Below are positions 20,501 to 29,830 of a stretch of DNA of 64,000 nucleotides, one piece after another (position 1 is the first letter of the stretch; each line of letters opens with the position of its first letter). A program made the translations under genes and the position numbers. Source of the stretch: Platycnemis pennipes (taxonomy: Eukaryota; Arthropoda; Insecta; Odonata; Platycnemididae); assembly GCA_933228895.1 (NCBI GenBank), contig OW121854.1, positions 53,982,609 to 54,046,608 of the forward strand, in the 5' to 3' direction. Under the pieces are notes generated by a model. The model made no database searches and had not been told where the DNA came from. It was given only the letters and a program-made list of their open reading frames with translations.

Positions 20501-21974
20501 TTCTAAATTTGCTGTAATAAACTCGTAAAAATCTTATTTGAAAAGGGCTTCAATAGCAGGGTAAAAAGCGCTGGATCGCACAGTAAGTACAGAATTTTTA
20601 AATTAACAATTATCTCTATTAACGCTGAGAAATACATTCCTGTGTGGCGAGTATATATTAATTTTATTCATAATATTTCTACATACTATAAATAGTTAAC
20701 ATTCAGTACATTTAGTATGTGTCAGCAAATTTTATGTTACATGCCAGACTAAAATATATAAAATCCTTTGGCAACCCATCTCACCGATCCTCTAAGATCG
20801 CCCTCGGGAAACGCTACTTAATAATTTGCACATATTCCATGATATTACCTTGCATTTTCAAGGGGAATTTTTATCTTCTATGTGCAAGTACATTTGAGCT
20901 GTAAACTATTTCCAAGTGACATTACAAGTTCCACTGAAGGGAAAAATTTTAATGGCGGCGAATCATGTAAATTTCACTCCGATGAAGTTAACGATGACCT
21001 TATTTTAAATCTCCAAAACCATCAAAATTGTCTTACATTCTTAAATAAATAAAGTAAAACTTTCTCAGATATATTACTGTCCACAATTGTCTTTGAAACA
21101 TGTGTGGCCTTGTTGACAGTGCTATATCTGAAAAAAGCTTTATTTATTTACGATCATACTGTTCCATCACATCTCGCCTAACACGGAATTCATTTTCTTA
21201 TGTACCTACAGAGCCAAGAGTTAAGTTGGCAACTTATTTATTCAAATGTAATGCTAATGAATTTTCCATGGCGACACAGTTATGTGTGGTGAATAACAGT
21301 GGAACCTCCACATGACCTTAATATAAATGGTATGATCTTTTAATGAGAAATTTAGCATAATATTTCTAATTTATATTACACATAATTTATTTCATTTATA
21401 AATGAAATTTTATTTAAAGTCAAATAATACGAAACAGATGTTGAATTTATGTAAATAGCAGCATAAAATATTTGATGTTGACTGCATCATATTTTAACAT
21501 GAATGATTCATAAAATAATTTTGCCAAGTAAAAACACGCTTTAAAAATCGTTCAACAAGGACCACACTCGTTAGCCTTTATGAAATATTTGTTTAATAGC
21601 TAAAAAAAACGATTGTTATTCTTTTAAAGGAGTAATTTGTTCGGTGTGTAAACCCCTACTCCTCATATTTTCATCAAAAGAGAATTAGTTTCTTCGCAAT
21701 ATTTTTCTGCGGTTAAATGTCACATTACTGGCAGTTTTGAGGAATAAAAACCTAGATTGGTCTATTCTCTTAGGAAAACGAAATCCTCTGGCTAAATTAT
21801 TATTCAACTCTCCCGAGGGATAGAGGAATATAAACCCACTTTTTAAGCCAACGGGCTAGTGCGTCAAAAACCCCTTCAACGGGAAAAGGCGTTTATTAAA
21901 GCGAGTCTCTCATTTAAATAGACGTCTGCGCAGGAGCTGCGCTTCATTGAGATTTCTTAGCAAGCAAGGGTAAA
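17551..21974. other. Intergenic, with purine-rich block and palindrome
   Basis: A G-rich block at about 17690-18000 (many GGGAGG and GGGG runs) carries a chance plus ORF (17796-18005). A perfect 28-bp palindrome is at 19024-19051. The remainder is AT-rich DNA without recognised genes. Confidence 0.4.
19024..19051. repeat. Perfect 28-bp palindrome
   Basis: ATTCACTCAAAGTT is followed immediately by its exact reverse complement AACTTTGAGTGAAT. With no spacer it could extrude a cruciform or bind a dimeric protein. No neighbouring gene was found. Confidence 0.85.
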
Positions 21975-22740
21975 AAGACTCTTGACCTACTATCACGTTA
22001 CGAGGGTACACTCCTGCCTTACCCACTCCTTTATCCCCCCTTCCTTACCTCTCCTCCCTCCGTTGCCATCGAGGGAAGCACCCGTATTCACTCGGAATCC
22101 GGGCCTCCCAAGACACGAACACACACCGACAAGCGTATTAGCCTTGTTGCAGATGATCCTGCCGCCTGGCGGGAACCAAGAGAATCGAGAAGCGGCGCCC
22201 TCGCTCGCGATGTGAGTGTGGTGGAGGCAAGAATTTCCGCGCAAGACGAAAGCGCCGTCTCACATTGACATTTCTATCAACACGTCTCCCTTCGCTCCCA
22301 CCCGTTGAATGTGTGCTGGGAGGGACACATTTGCGGCCGCGTGCGCGATTGAGATCCGCACGCCTTCCGCAGAGAGTCGATAGGTCTTGGAAGCCCACTG
22401 GGGACAGTGAACAGTCCCTCCCCCTCACTCCCGCAATGGACCCAACTCCTCTTTCCCCACCTTCCCTCCGCACTCCGAGGGGGCTCAGTGACTGAAATTA
22501 ATTAGCTTCGGCTCTAGATGGTGGGTTACTGCGAGCGAAGACGCTTCCGCTATAAGCACGCGTGCATTCGCAATGAGCAATCACTTGGTCGCTTTGTGAA
22601 CCCGCCGCATATGGGAGTCGTTCGCAGCGACGGCGGCGTTGGAATCCCGCTTCCAAGCCTTGAGGAATATGTCGCATTGTTTTCAGCCACGTCGGCAATT
22701 CCGGCTACGGGCGTGGGGGGTGGGAGGCGAGGCTGAAGTG
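21975..22740. other. GC-rich, CpG-containing block
   Basis: About 770 bp with clearly higher G+C and many CpG steps (GCGGCCGCGTGCGCG near 22331, GACGGCGGCG near 22628). Overlapping open frames on both strands are side effects of low stop-codon density, and none resembles a known protein. It could be a promoter or first-exon region of an unseen gene. Confidence 0.4.
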
Positions 22741-22866
22741 AGGGGTAGGATAAATGCAGTGTCACCGCAATCATCTTCTTCTCGGTGTCCAAATATCTCC
22801 TCCCCAGACGATTTGAGTGGGATATCTACCGTCCCGCATAAGAAATCTTGAGGTCTCTCTGAATGG

Positions 22867-22951
22867 CACTTCGGTAACGAAGTGCTTAAGCACCGAGATC
22901 AGCAGTAAAGTTGATATGCCTGATGAAGCACGACAAAATCGTGGTGCGGAA
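22867..22951 (+). ncRNA. Hairpin pair resembling Penelope/hammerhead signature
   Basis: A perfect 8-bp hairpin with a GTAA loop (GCACTTCG at 22867-22874, CGAAGTGC at 22879-22886) is followed by CTGATGA (22920-22926). A second stem comes next, CACGA paired with TCGTG, and then GGAA (22948-22951). CTGATGA, stem, GAAA is the hammerhead ribozyme core order, and Penelope-like elements often carry such motifs. Here GAAA reads GGAA and closing stems I and III were not convincingly found, so any ribozyme is degenerate. Confidence 0.25.
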
Positions 22952-22986
22952 TGTATATTGGGTGAAGTTTTCCGATGCATCTTGCA

Positions 22987-24305
22987 ATAGTCGCTACAAA
23001 AGGAGTCGTTTGACTACAAGACACACCCTGGAAACAAGTGATTAGCTCTGTCATTATTCGAGGGCCACATAGAATATCATATGAAAATGATCGGAGCTAT
23101 GTGTACACATGTTTTATTAATTGCACTTGGTGCAGGTTAGTACAGAAATCATTATTTTCAAATGTTATAGGCATAAAGTATGGCGAAAAAATTGCATAAG
23201 GTTCTAGAGCAAGTGATGGTTACCGCCGTATTTGTAGTCCTTACTGTTCTGAACTCTCTCCAAAGTAGGTACTTCAATAGCATAAATATGAGAAATTATT
23301 TATAAAATGAGTGGTTAAAATTTACGTGAAGCCAGTTTTGTCATTTAATTCTTATTTGATTGAATGGACACTGAGGGTAAAATTATTTCTCCATAAATTT
23401 CTAGGCAAAACACTTCCTGGAATATGGAATTAAGTAGCAATTAATTTTTTGTCATAACCTTTACCATGATATAACCTTTATGCCGACTAGATTTTGTATT
23501 TAAATGAGTATGACGTTCTTTTTAAGTGATTAATTTCCTGCGAACAAAATGAAAGTTTCATATAACGAAACGTATTTAGATGGAAATGTGGAAAATGTCA
23601 CTTGTGACCCTATTTTTAGGCCGCGTTAAAATTATCTCCATCAAAGAATAATTTTCAAAATACAATGGTTATTCTGAGAAAGCCTTTGAAAAAAGCAGCA
23701 TAGGTAAATATCTCGTAAAATCTTTGCTGCAGGACACATTCTATTGACATTGGTCCCTTGCCACTTTTTTGTTTTATTGGAACATCTCTTTTCCGATTTG
23801 CATTTATTGAATAACGCTTTTCATAGCCTGTTTCGTTAATAGCGCTGACATAATTCTCACTTATTTCTTAATACTACAAGTAAAAATTATTACCTTATGT
23901 TTTATCAACTTCCCCAACTACCCAGCACTACTACCGTTAATCATGGCAATTTAGAGGCGCTTTACCTCCAAGAATCTGTTTAATTCATCCACACATGCAA
24001 ATATTCATACATTTATACAACACACATAAAAAACGAGTAGTGATTCGCTGAGGATTTAAAAGTAGAGCAATATTTTTAAAGAATACTGCAGGAGGGTTTC
24101 TGCAATTTTCTGCCAAAAAATTGCTTTTCTTTTAAAATCCTCAGCAAGTTATTGCTCGTTTTTTTCTGCCCACTCAATATTTGAATTTTGTTCTAACTTA
24201 CATCCACTACACAAAGATTCTAAGGTTATTTTCAATCTCCTTCATGTTCCTTAGGTTTTCTTACAAAACGAAGATTCGTTCCAATCTCTACACTAAGCTT
24301 TCATA
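22987..24305. other. Intergenic, nothing recognised
   Basis: AT-rich DNA between the hairpin pair and the LINE. No gene or repeat was recognised. Confidence 0.45.
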
Positions 24306-24421
24306 GTGATAATGATAATGATAATTTATTCCATCCGGGAGACATTACAGGAATGTATTGGACAGGTCAAGATAAAAAAAATATAAAAATGGTTCACAAA
24401 GAAGGCACGTATAGATTAACA
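24306..24421 (-). repeat. LINE 3' UTR and ATTATC tail
   Basis: After the ORF2 stop the element has about 95 bp of 3' UTR containing GGATGGAATAAATTATC, then three ATTATC-type units. Short tandem tails replace poly(A) in CR1-group LINEs and mark the reverse-transcription start site. Confidence 0.8.
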
Positions 24422-27298
24422 CTACAAAAAGTACTCTTCCACACTATAAAAACACTTTGACATCAGGAACTTCCTTAGCTGGCATTTGAATGCAGACATT
24501 GTTTGAGTGTTTTTTAAATGCACCGGAAGGGCATTGTACAATTTTATACACATAACTCTGGGACCTAATGAGGAGACCTTAAAATTTTGCTGAATTACGT
24601 GTAGATCAGTTATATGTCTTGTCTTGTGTTCATGATAAAACTCATTTTTTACAAACCAAGATAAATTTTCCCTGGTAAAAACCAATGTACAGTAAATATA
24701 AATAGATGGCACGGTAAGCAAATCTAATTTTTTAAAAAGAGGTCGGCAATGGCTCCTGAACTGGGCATTACACATAGATCTTACAATCTTCTTTTGAATT
24801 CTAAAAGTATTAATTAGTAAGGAGGAAGAACCCCAAATGACAATACCATACGACACATGCGAATAAAAATATGCATAGTAGACACTTTTGAGTACTTTAA
24901 CACTAAGTGAGTGTTTAACTGTGGACAATAAATAGTAGGCAGAGTTTAATTTTTTACACAAATTCTCAATGTGGTGAGACCAATTTAATAGTGGGTCGAT
25001 TAGGACACCAAGAAATTTAACCCAATCCCCCAGTTGAAGATCTGCATCAATGCAAGAATGCAATTTATGAAGACGTCTTGAGGATGCCGAAAAGAATAGA
25101 GTCTGGGTTTTCTTCTCATTCAAACATAGTTTGTTGCCCCAGCACCAATCCGACATCCTAACCATAGTCTCATTGCATACCTCCACAATGCCATTATAGC
25201 CTGGTTGGCCACTTAGGAAATTTACATCATCTGCATACATTACTACCTTATCACGTTCTTTTTGCCGCAGGGTCGCTGATAGGTCATTAACAAAAATAAG
25301 AAAGAGGACAGGACCCAAGATTGAGCCTTGGGGCACTCCAGTGGAAACAACTTGTACATCAGAGATAAACTTTTTCCCATCCTTACATAACTCAACAACC
25401 TGCTGACGGTTGGACAAATACGACTTCAACCAACTGTGTGCTACACCTCTAATACCTATATATTCACATTTCCCGAGAAGTAACTCATGGTCAACAGAAT
25501 TAAAGGCATTAGTGAGGTCAAAGGAAATTCCCATGGCAACATGACTGTTGTTCAGCTGTTCGACTATGAAGTCGACTGCAGAGAAGAGAGCTTGGGTAGT
25601 TGATTTCCCTCTGCAAAAACCAAACTGAGACTGGGATATTACATTGTGCTTCTCCAAAAATTCCCTCAACCTAATGCAGTAAACATATTCCATTATTTTG
25701 GAAAATTGTGAAAGAAGAGATATGGGCCTATAATTACTGATTGAGTTCTTATCTCCTTTGTTTTTATATACTGGTATGACCTTTGAGGTTTTCAAAATGT
25801 CGGGAAATTCACCCAGAAGGAGAGACTGGTTAATGAGGTACAGAAGTGGTTCTTTTATTGCATACCCACACTCTTTAAGAAGTGGGCCAGGGATACCATC
25901 AAGGCCTGAAGATTTTTTATTTCCTACTTTACGTAAGTGTTTGGATAGTTCGGATGGACAGCAGGGTCGAAGGAACATTGAGTGAGGAACTACTGTAACA
26001 TTATCTCTAGTAGTATGGGGCTGGATAACAGGGGGAGTTGGAACTGGCAATTCAGTAAAAAAGTTATTAAGTGTGTTAGCCAACTGCTTTAGACCTAGAG
26101 TGCCTGAATCATTATCCACAAAAGGCAAGATTTTACTTTTCTTGACATTTACAGCTTTGTTAATTAGATTCCATGCTTCCTTGGTTTTGTTAGTAGCATT
26201 AATAATGAGGGAATCATTGAACATTTTTTTCTTATGATTGATAACATTCCTATAGGTTCTTTTGAGGTTGCAGTATTGTTTAATTTGATCAGCATCCCTG
26301 TGGCATTTATTTGCATCATAGAGTCTTTTAACTTCCCTGGACATACTGATAATTTCAGGAGAAATCCAATGCCTAGGCTGTTTTATTTTGGTCCTTACCG
26401 TGACAACAGGGAAGGTGCAGTCCAAAAGAAAACAAAACTTTTCATAAAAGAGGTTAAAGCTCTCTTGAAATGTGGCTGCAGAATAAATTGCAGTCCAATC
26501 TTCAAGGAGCAACAAAGATGTAAACAATTGAGAGTTAGGTTTACTAAAGATTCTAGTTTCATGAAAAGTGGGGTCAGCTTTAGGCAGATATGCTATATTG
26601 CCAAAAGTCGCTTTCACGGCACAATGATCGGATAATAAAGGATTGAAGACCGAGACAGTAGCATTCTGGTCACTAAAATTAGTGAAAATGTTATCAATAA
26701 GCGTTGCAGAATTGCAGGTAATTCTAGTTGGAGTTTTAACCAAAGGGATAACATTATGTGAGCTAAGCACTGACCTAAGCTTCTTCTGGTTAGGACCATT
26801 TACCAAAAGATCAACATTAAAGTCACCAGCCATAGTTACAATGTTTCTGGGGGAACGATTAAGAAGAGAAAAAAGAATATGATCCAGTTTGTCACAGAAG
26901 GAATCGAAACAAGCTAGCGGAGATCGATACAGAACAATGACATGAAAATAATACTCAGCATATTTGAATCTGATACCAGCAGATTCGAAAATGAGATCCT
27001 CATTCACACTCATAAAGTCAAATGAAAAATTTTCCAGTTTGATGCCTTCCTTAACAAAAATAGCTACTCCACCATTCTTGTGGGTTGAGCGACAGTAGAC
27101 ACTAACTCTTTCATATCCAGCGACGGATACACTCACACTAGAATGTAGCCAATGCTCACAAATACATAGAATATCGATGTCCTCATCATGTAACAGCACT
27201 TCCAACGCAGGTATTTTGTTGCTAATGCACTGAATGTTAATTAATAATACGCGAATTCCACTAACAGTTTCATTTTTGTCCGACTGCTGAGAGCATAG
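24422..27298 (-). CDS. LINE ORF2: endonuclease / reverse transcriptase
   Basis: This ORF makes and inserts the cDNA copy: an apurinic-type endonuclease nicks the target and the reverse transcriptase copies the element RNA from the nick. It is open from just after the ORF1 stop, 958 codons to its own stop, with no early in-frame ATG. Numbering from the TTG codon at 27205 (927 residues), the endonuclease keeps CEHW (16-19), AGDFN (126-130), LIDNIFTN (169-176) and SDH (192-194). The RT keeps NYRPISLL (491-498), motif A FDLTNAF with Asp563, GVPQGSILGP (623-632) and YADD (657-660). Starting at the TTG would cut off the conserved first endonuclease strand (NIQCISNKIPALE, just upstream), so the true product begins earlier, probably as a fusion with ORF1. 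All key residues are present. Confidence 0.92.
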   Translation of the reverse strand, partial: LCSQQSDKNETVSGIRVLLINIQCISNKIPALEVLLHDEDIDILCICEHWLHSSVSVSVAGYERVSVYCRSTHKNGGVAIFVKEGIKLENFSFDFMSVNEDLIFESAGIRFKYAEYYFHVIVLYRSPLACFDSFCDKLDHILFSLLNRSPRNIVTMAGDFNVDLLVNGPNQKKLRSVLSSHNVIPLVKTPTRITCNSATLIDNIFTNFSDQNATVSVFNPLLSDHCAVKATFGNIAYLPKADPTFHETRIFSKPNSQLFTSLLLLEDWTAIYSAATFQESFNLFYEKFCFLLDCTFPVVTVRTKIKQPRHWISPEIISMSREVKRLYDANKCHRDADQIKQYCNLKRTYRNVINHKKKMFNDSLIINATNKTKEAWNLINKAVNVKKSKILPFVDNDSGTLGLKQLANTLNNFFTELPVPTPPVIQPHTTRDNVTVVPHSMFLRPCCPSELSKHLRKVGNKKSSGLDGIPGPLLKECGYAIKEPLLYLINQSLLLGEFPDILKTSKVIPVYKNKGDKNSISNYRPISLLSQFSKIMEYVYCIRLREFLEKHNVISQSQFGFCRGKSTTQALFSAVDFIVEQLNNSHVAMGISFDLTNAFNSVDHELLLGKCEYIGIRGVAHSWLKSYLSNRQQVVELCKDGKKFISDVQVVSTGVPQGSILGPVLFLIFVNDLSATLRQKERDKVVMYADDVNFLSGQPGYNGIVEVCNETMVRMSDWCWGNKLCLNEKKTQTLFFSASSRRLHKLHSCIDADLQLGDWVKFLGVLIDPLLNWSHHIENLCKKLNSAYYLLSTVKHSLSVKVLKSVYYAYFYSHVSYGIVIWGSSSLLINTFRIQKKIVRSMCNAQFRSHCRPLFKKLDLLTVPSIYIYCTLVFTRENLSWFVKNEFYHEHKTRHITDLHVIQQNFKVSSLGPRVMCIKLYNALPVHLKNTQTMSAFKCQLRKFLMSKCFYSVEEYFL

Positions 27299-27304
27299 TC
27301 AAGA
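27293..27304 (-). promoter_or_regulatory. Candidate UGA-CUA stop-codon readthrough site
   Basis: On the minus strand ORF1 ends TCT TGA CTA TGC. The frame after TGA stays open and is ORF2. UGA followed by CUA is an established leaky-termination context in animal genes and some viruses. Neither out-of-frame ATG nearby leads into ORF2. Confidence 0.5.
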
Positions 27305-28321
27305 GATGACATCCTCCTTTTTCGGCTTAGAGTTGCCAGTAGTAGCACGGGTATTCATCCGATTTGTCACGGTAACATTTGGATTGACGGTCGATGTGCT
27401 GTCCGTCTTCACCGATACAGGTTCGGAAATATCGACCGTATCAACGCTAGCACAGGTACTTAGGCTGTTGTCCTTAGCCGTAGACACATTCGTTTCACTG
27501 GCTTTACGAGGAAAAAAGAACGGCCTCACTGCCACATCGTCAGGCCAAAAAGATTCACTCAATAGTTTTTCTTTATAGGACTCTAAAATGGATACCCTGA
27601 AGGATGCATAATCTCCTTTAGCTTGAAGTTTCATTACTTCAAAATCAACACTCACGCAATTCTTCAAGAAGGTACGTATATCCTCCTCCGATGTGGACTT
27701 CGGCTGGATTTTCCAAACGTGTATATGACACTTTTTAGCTGTGCCTTTAAAGGAGCAACTTAGATTTTTCGCCTTGCCGTAGACGATCTTCCGTTGCTTT
27801 GGGCGAGATCGTCTAACTTCTCGAAAGCCATCGTCAACATTCTCGTCACTGGTGATCACATGAGGATCACTCACCATTGCTTCATCACATTTATCTTTGT
27901 TTGCAACCGGCACATTGATGGAGTTGTCAGCGGACACTTGCATAACTTTCGGTTTGCATAACTTGTGGTTAGATTGATGCGAAGGTTTCTTCTGATGCGA
28001 AGGTTTCTTCTGATGCGAAGGTTTCTTCATATTAGGATCCGTCTCTACATTACTACCAGAAATCTTTAACAGCAGAACTTCAGATTTTAGGGTTTCGATG
28101 TCGGCCGCCATTTCGGAGAGTGAAACTTTAGAGGTACGGCAAGACACACATTTCCAAAATATGTCTCTGTTACCGTTAAGGGCCCGTAAAGATATTTCAG
28201 TAAGTCCCGTGCATTTAAAATGAAAAATCGAGTAACAAATGTCGCACAGAATCACTTGATCCTTATTTTCCAGCGTAATTTCGCAGGAACCACAACTGCG
28301 AATACTTTCATTAGTCGCCAT
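27299..28321 (-). CDS. LINE ORF1: PHD finger, RNA-binding protein
   Basis: A 340-residue protein expected to coat the element RNA and act as a nucleic-acid chaperone. It begins at ATG (28321). Residues 10-61 form a C4HC3 PHD finger: Cys10, Cys13, Cys26, Cys29, His34, Cys37, Cys58, Cys61. Residues 99-116 are three exact KKPSHQ repeats encoded by perfect 18-bp DNA repeats. A basic patch (RRSRPKQRK, about 170-178) precedes an RRM-like region (about 198-272) ending in the SFWPDDVAVRPFFFPR pattern common in ORF1 proteins of this LINE group. A Ser/Thr-rich tail follows. The stop is TGA followed by CTA, and ORF2 continues in the same frame. PHD-bearing ORF1 proteins are known in CR1-related LINEs; what this one binds is unknown. 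Confidence 0.85.
   Translation of the reverse strand: MATNESIRSCGSCEITLENKDQVILCDICYSIFHFKCTGLTEISLRALNGNRDIFWKCVSCRTSKVSLSEMAADIETLKSEVLLLKISGSNVETDPNMKKPSHQKKPSHQKKPSHQSNHKLCKPKVMQVSADNSINVPVANKDKCDEAMVSDPHVITSDENVDDGFREVRRSRPKQRKIVYGKAKNLSCSFKGTAKKCHIHVWKIQPKSTSEEDIRTFLKNCVSVDFEVMKLQAKGDYASFRVSILESYKEKLLSESFWPDDVAVRPFFFPRKASETNVSTAKDNSLSTCASVDTVDISEPVSVKTDSTSTVNPNVTVTNRMNTRATTGNSKPKKEDVIS
27975..28028. repeat. Three perfect 18-bp repeats in LINE ORF1
   Basis: The unit TGATGCGAAGGTTTCTTC occurs at 27975-27992, 27993-28010 and 28011-28028 and encodes KKPSHQ three times on the minus strand. Absence of substitutions points to recent expansion. Confidence 0.95.
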
Positions 28322-28375
28322 ATTGAAAAAAAATAGCGTCTTCGGATCGGGTTCAAGTTTTTTTTTGTCTCTGCC
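28322..28375 (-). other. LINE 5' UTR
   Basis: A short leader before the ORF1 ATG, containing GGCAGAGAC, an A run, and GAACCCGATCCG on the minus strand. The exact 5' end is not fixed. LINEs of this type carry an internal promoter here, which cannot be seen directly. Confidence 0.4.
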
Positions 28376-29419
28376 GGTATAACTTAGTCATAATAATTTG
28401 TTAACCATAACTTTTCAACCTCTGTACTAATTGATACATAATTAAAAATATTTTTTTAACTGCTCATAATTGTGTCCTTCTAAATATATAGGCTCTTGCA
28501 CCTTATTCCTTACAAAAAACTCCTTTGGTGAGTCCTTCAGCTAACAAGCAATTGGTTTCAAAAACGTTGCAAACAATTTTGATATTTCATACTGCTATAA
28601 AATCCGCAAGACTGACTTGAAGTCTGCTTCAGCATACCTAACTGACGAAATACTAGCTATTTAACTTTTTAAGCATATGTTAAGCATATGTATATATTTT
28701 TTTATACCTCCCCTATAATTTATACATATGATGAAGAGCACTAGCTACAACTTCCAATACAAACACTACCAGGGCCTACGCTGATTGGGAGTTGATATCC
28801 TGCGCCTGAAATCCTCTACTGCCTTCGAATTTCGTCATGGTATTCAACAATTGCTTTCAGATAACCCTTTCAAATAGAACAGCTTAGATACAATTCCTCC
28901 AAAAAATCTCCTCAAACTTATTTTCTTTATTTTTACGGAAATAATTTTAACTGTACTCCAGCAAAAAGGCTCTTACGTGTGCCTCAGAATTTCCCACCAC
29001 AACTTTTTTCTATACATAAAATCCTAGTATTCCGGAATGGTATTGTTTATTCCATATTTTACCTCTTTAGATCTCTGGGTAGAGCATAATATGAATAATT
29101 AGATTTTCCAGTTCCATACGTTGCCTCTGACATAAAATCAATTTTTTTTAAATTAGGTTTTGGGATTTACATAATGATTTACTCCTTGGACAAATTACAC
29201 TAAGGGATTAGAAAGAATACGAAATTTGGCAGGCATTTTCTTCAGCTTCGTAGTTGACGATTTTCTTAAGAAAATAATACCACTATCACAAAACTATCCA
29301 AATAGAACAGTCGTTTGGAAGCATATAACAACATTACATGTCTCTATCTCTAAATCTACAATAAGCAATGATACAATATTTCAAAAGATGAATGCTTAAT
29401 AACCCATGGATCAAGTTGC
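28376..29419. other. Intergenic, nothing recognised
   Basis: AT-rich sequence with no recognised gene or repeat. Confidence 0.45.
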
Positions 29420-29830
29420 CCCACCGACAGGAAAGATGCATCCTATGGGTCCGCGGGCGCTCATCAAACGCAAGCACTCAACAACACAGTAAAAAGCGCC
29501 CCGGAGGATAACGCACTCGATCACGTTTCTAGGTCGAAAGAAACGACCGCAATGTTAGGTGTCGGATTAGAACTAGGAACTGGTAAAAAATGACCGGCAC
29601 TAAAAACCACGTGTGTTTTCTTGGGGCTCCCAGGCCGTTGGCGAAGCGGGCTTGCGTCCGCGTTCAAGGCGGCAAGCTCCGAATGGAAAACGCTGACGAT
29701 ATGGGGGACTATCGAGGTGGGAAGGGAGGGAGGGAGGAGGATAGAGAGAGAAGGGGAGGCGAGAGTGGGGTGGGCAGGATCCAAACAACTGCCTACAGTC
29801 ACGCGGCAGCGTGCATCACATTCCGCGGGG
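29420..29830. other. GC-rich block with purine run
   Basis: GC-rich, with a GGGAGGGAGGGAGGAGG run near 29723-29741 on the plus strand. Open frames on both strands are compositional. No protein family was recognised; a promoter-like CpG region is possible. Confidence 0.35.

Larger units (their letters stand above)
24306..28375 (-). mobile_element. Near full-length CR1/Daphne-type LINE
   Basis: A non-LTR retrotransposon about 4.07 kb long on the minus strand. In order it has a short 5' UTR, ORF1 (PHD finger and RRM-like region), a TGA, ORF2 (endonuclease and reverse transcriptase), a short 3' UTR, and a tail of ATTATC/ATCATT units at 24306-24327. Both ORFs are free of frameshifts and the catalytic motifs are present, so this looks like a young and possibly active copy. 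The 5' boundary near 28375 is an estimate and no target-site duplication could be fixed. Clade placement (CR1/Daphne/L2 neighbourhood) rests on the ORF1 PHD finger and RT motif style and would need a phylogeny. Confidence 0.88.

Noticed and set aside
25758..26882. Plus-strand open frames within the LINE
   Set aside because: Antisense shadows of ORF2.
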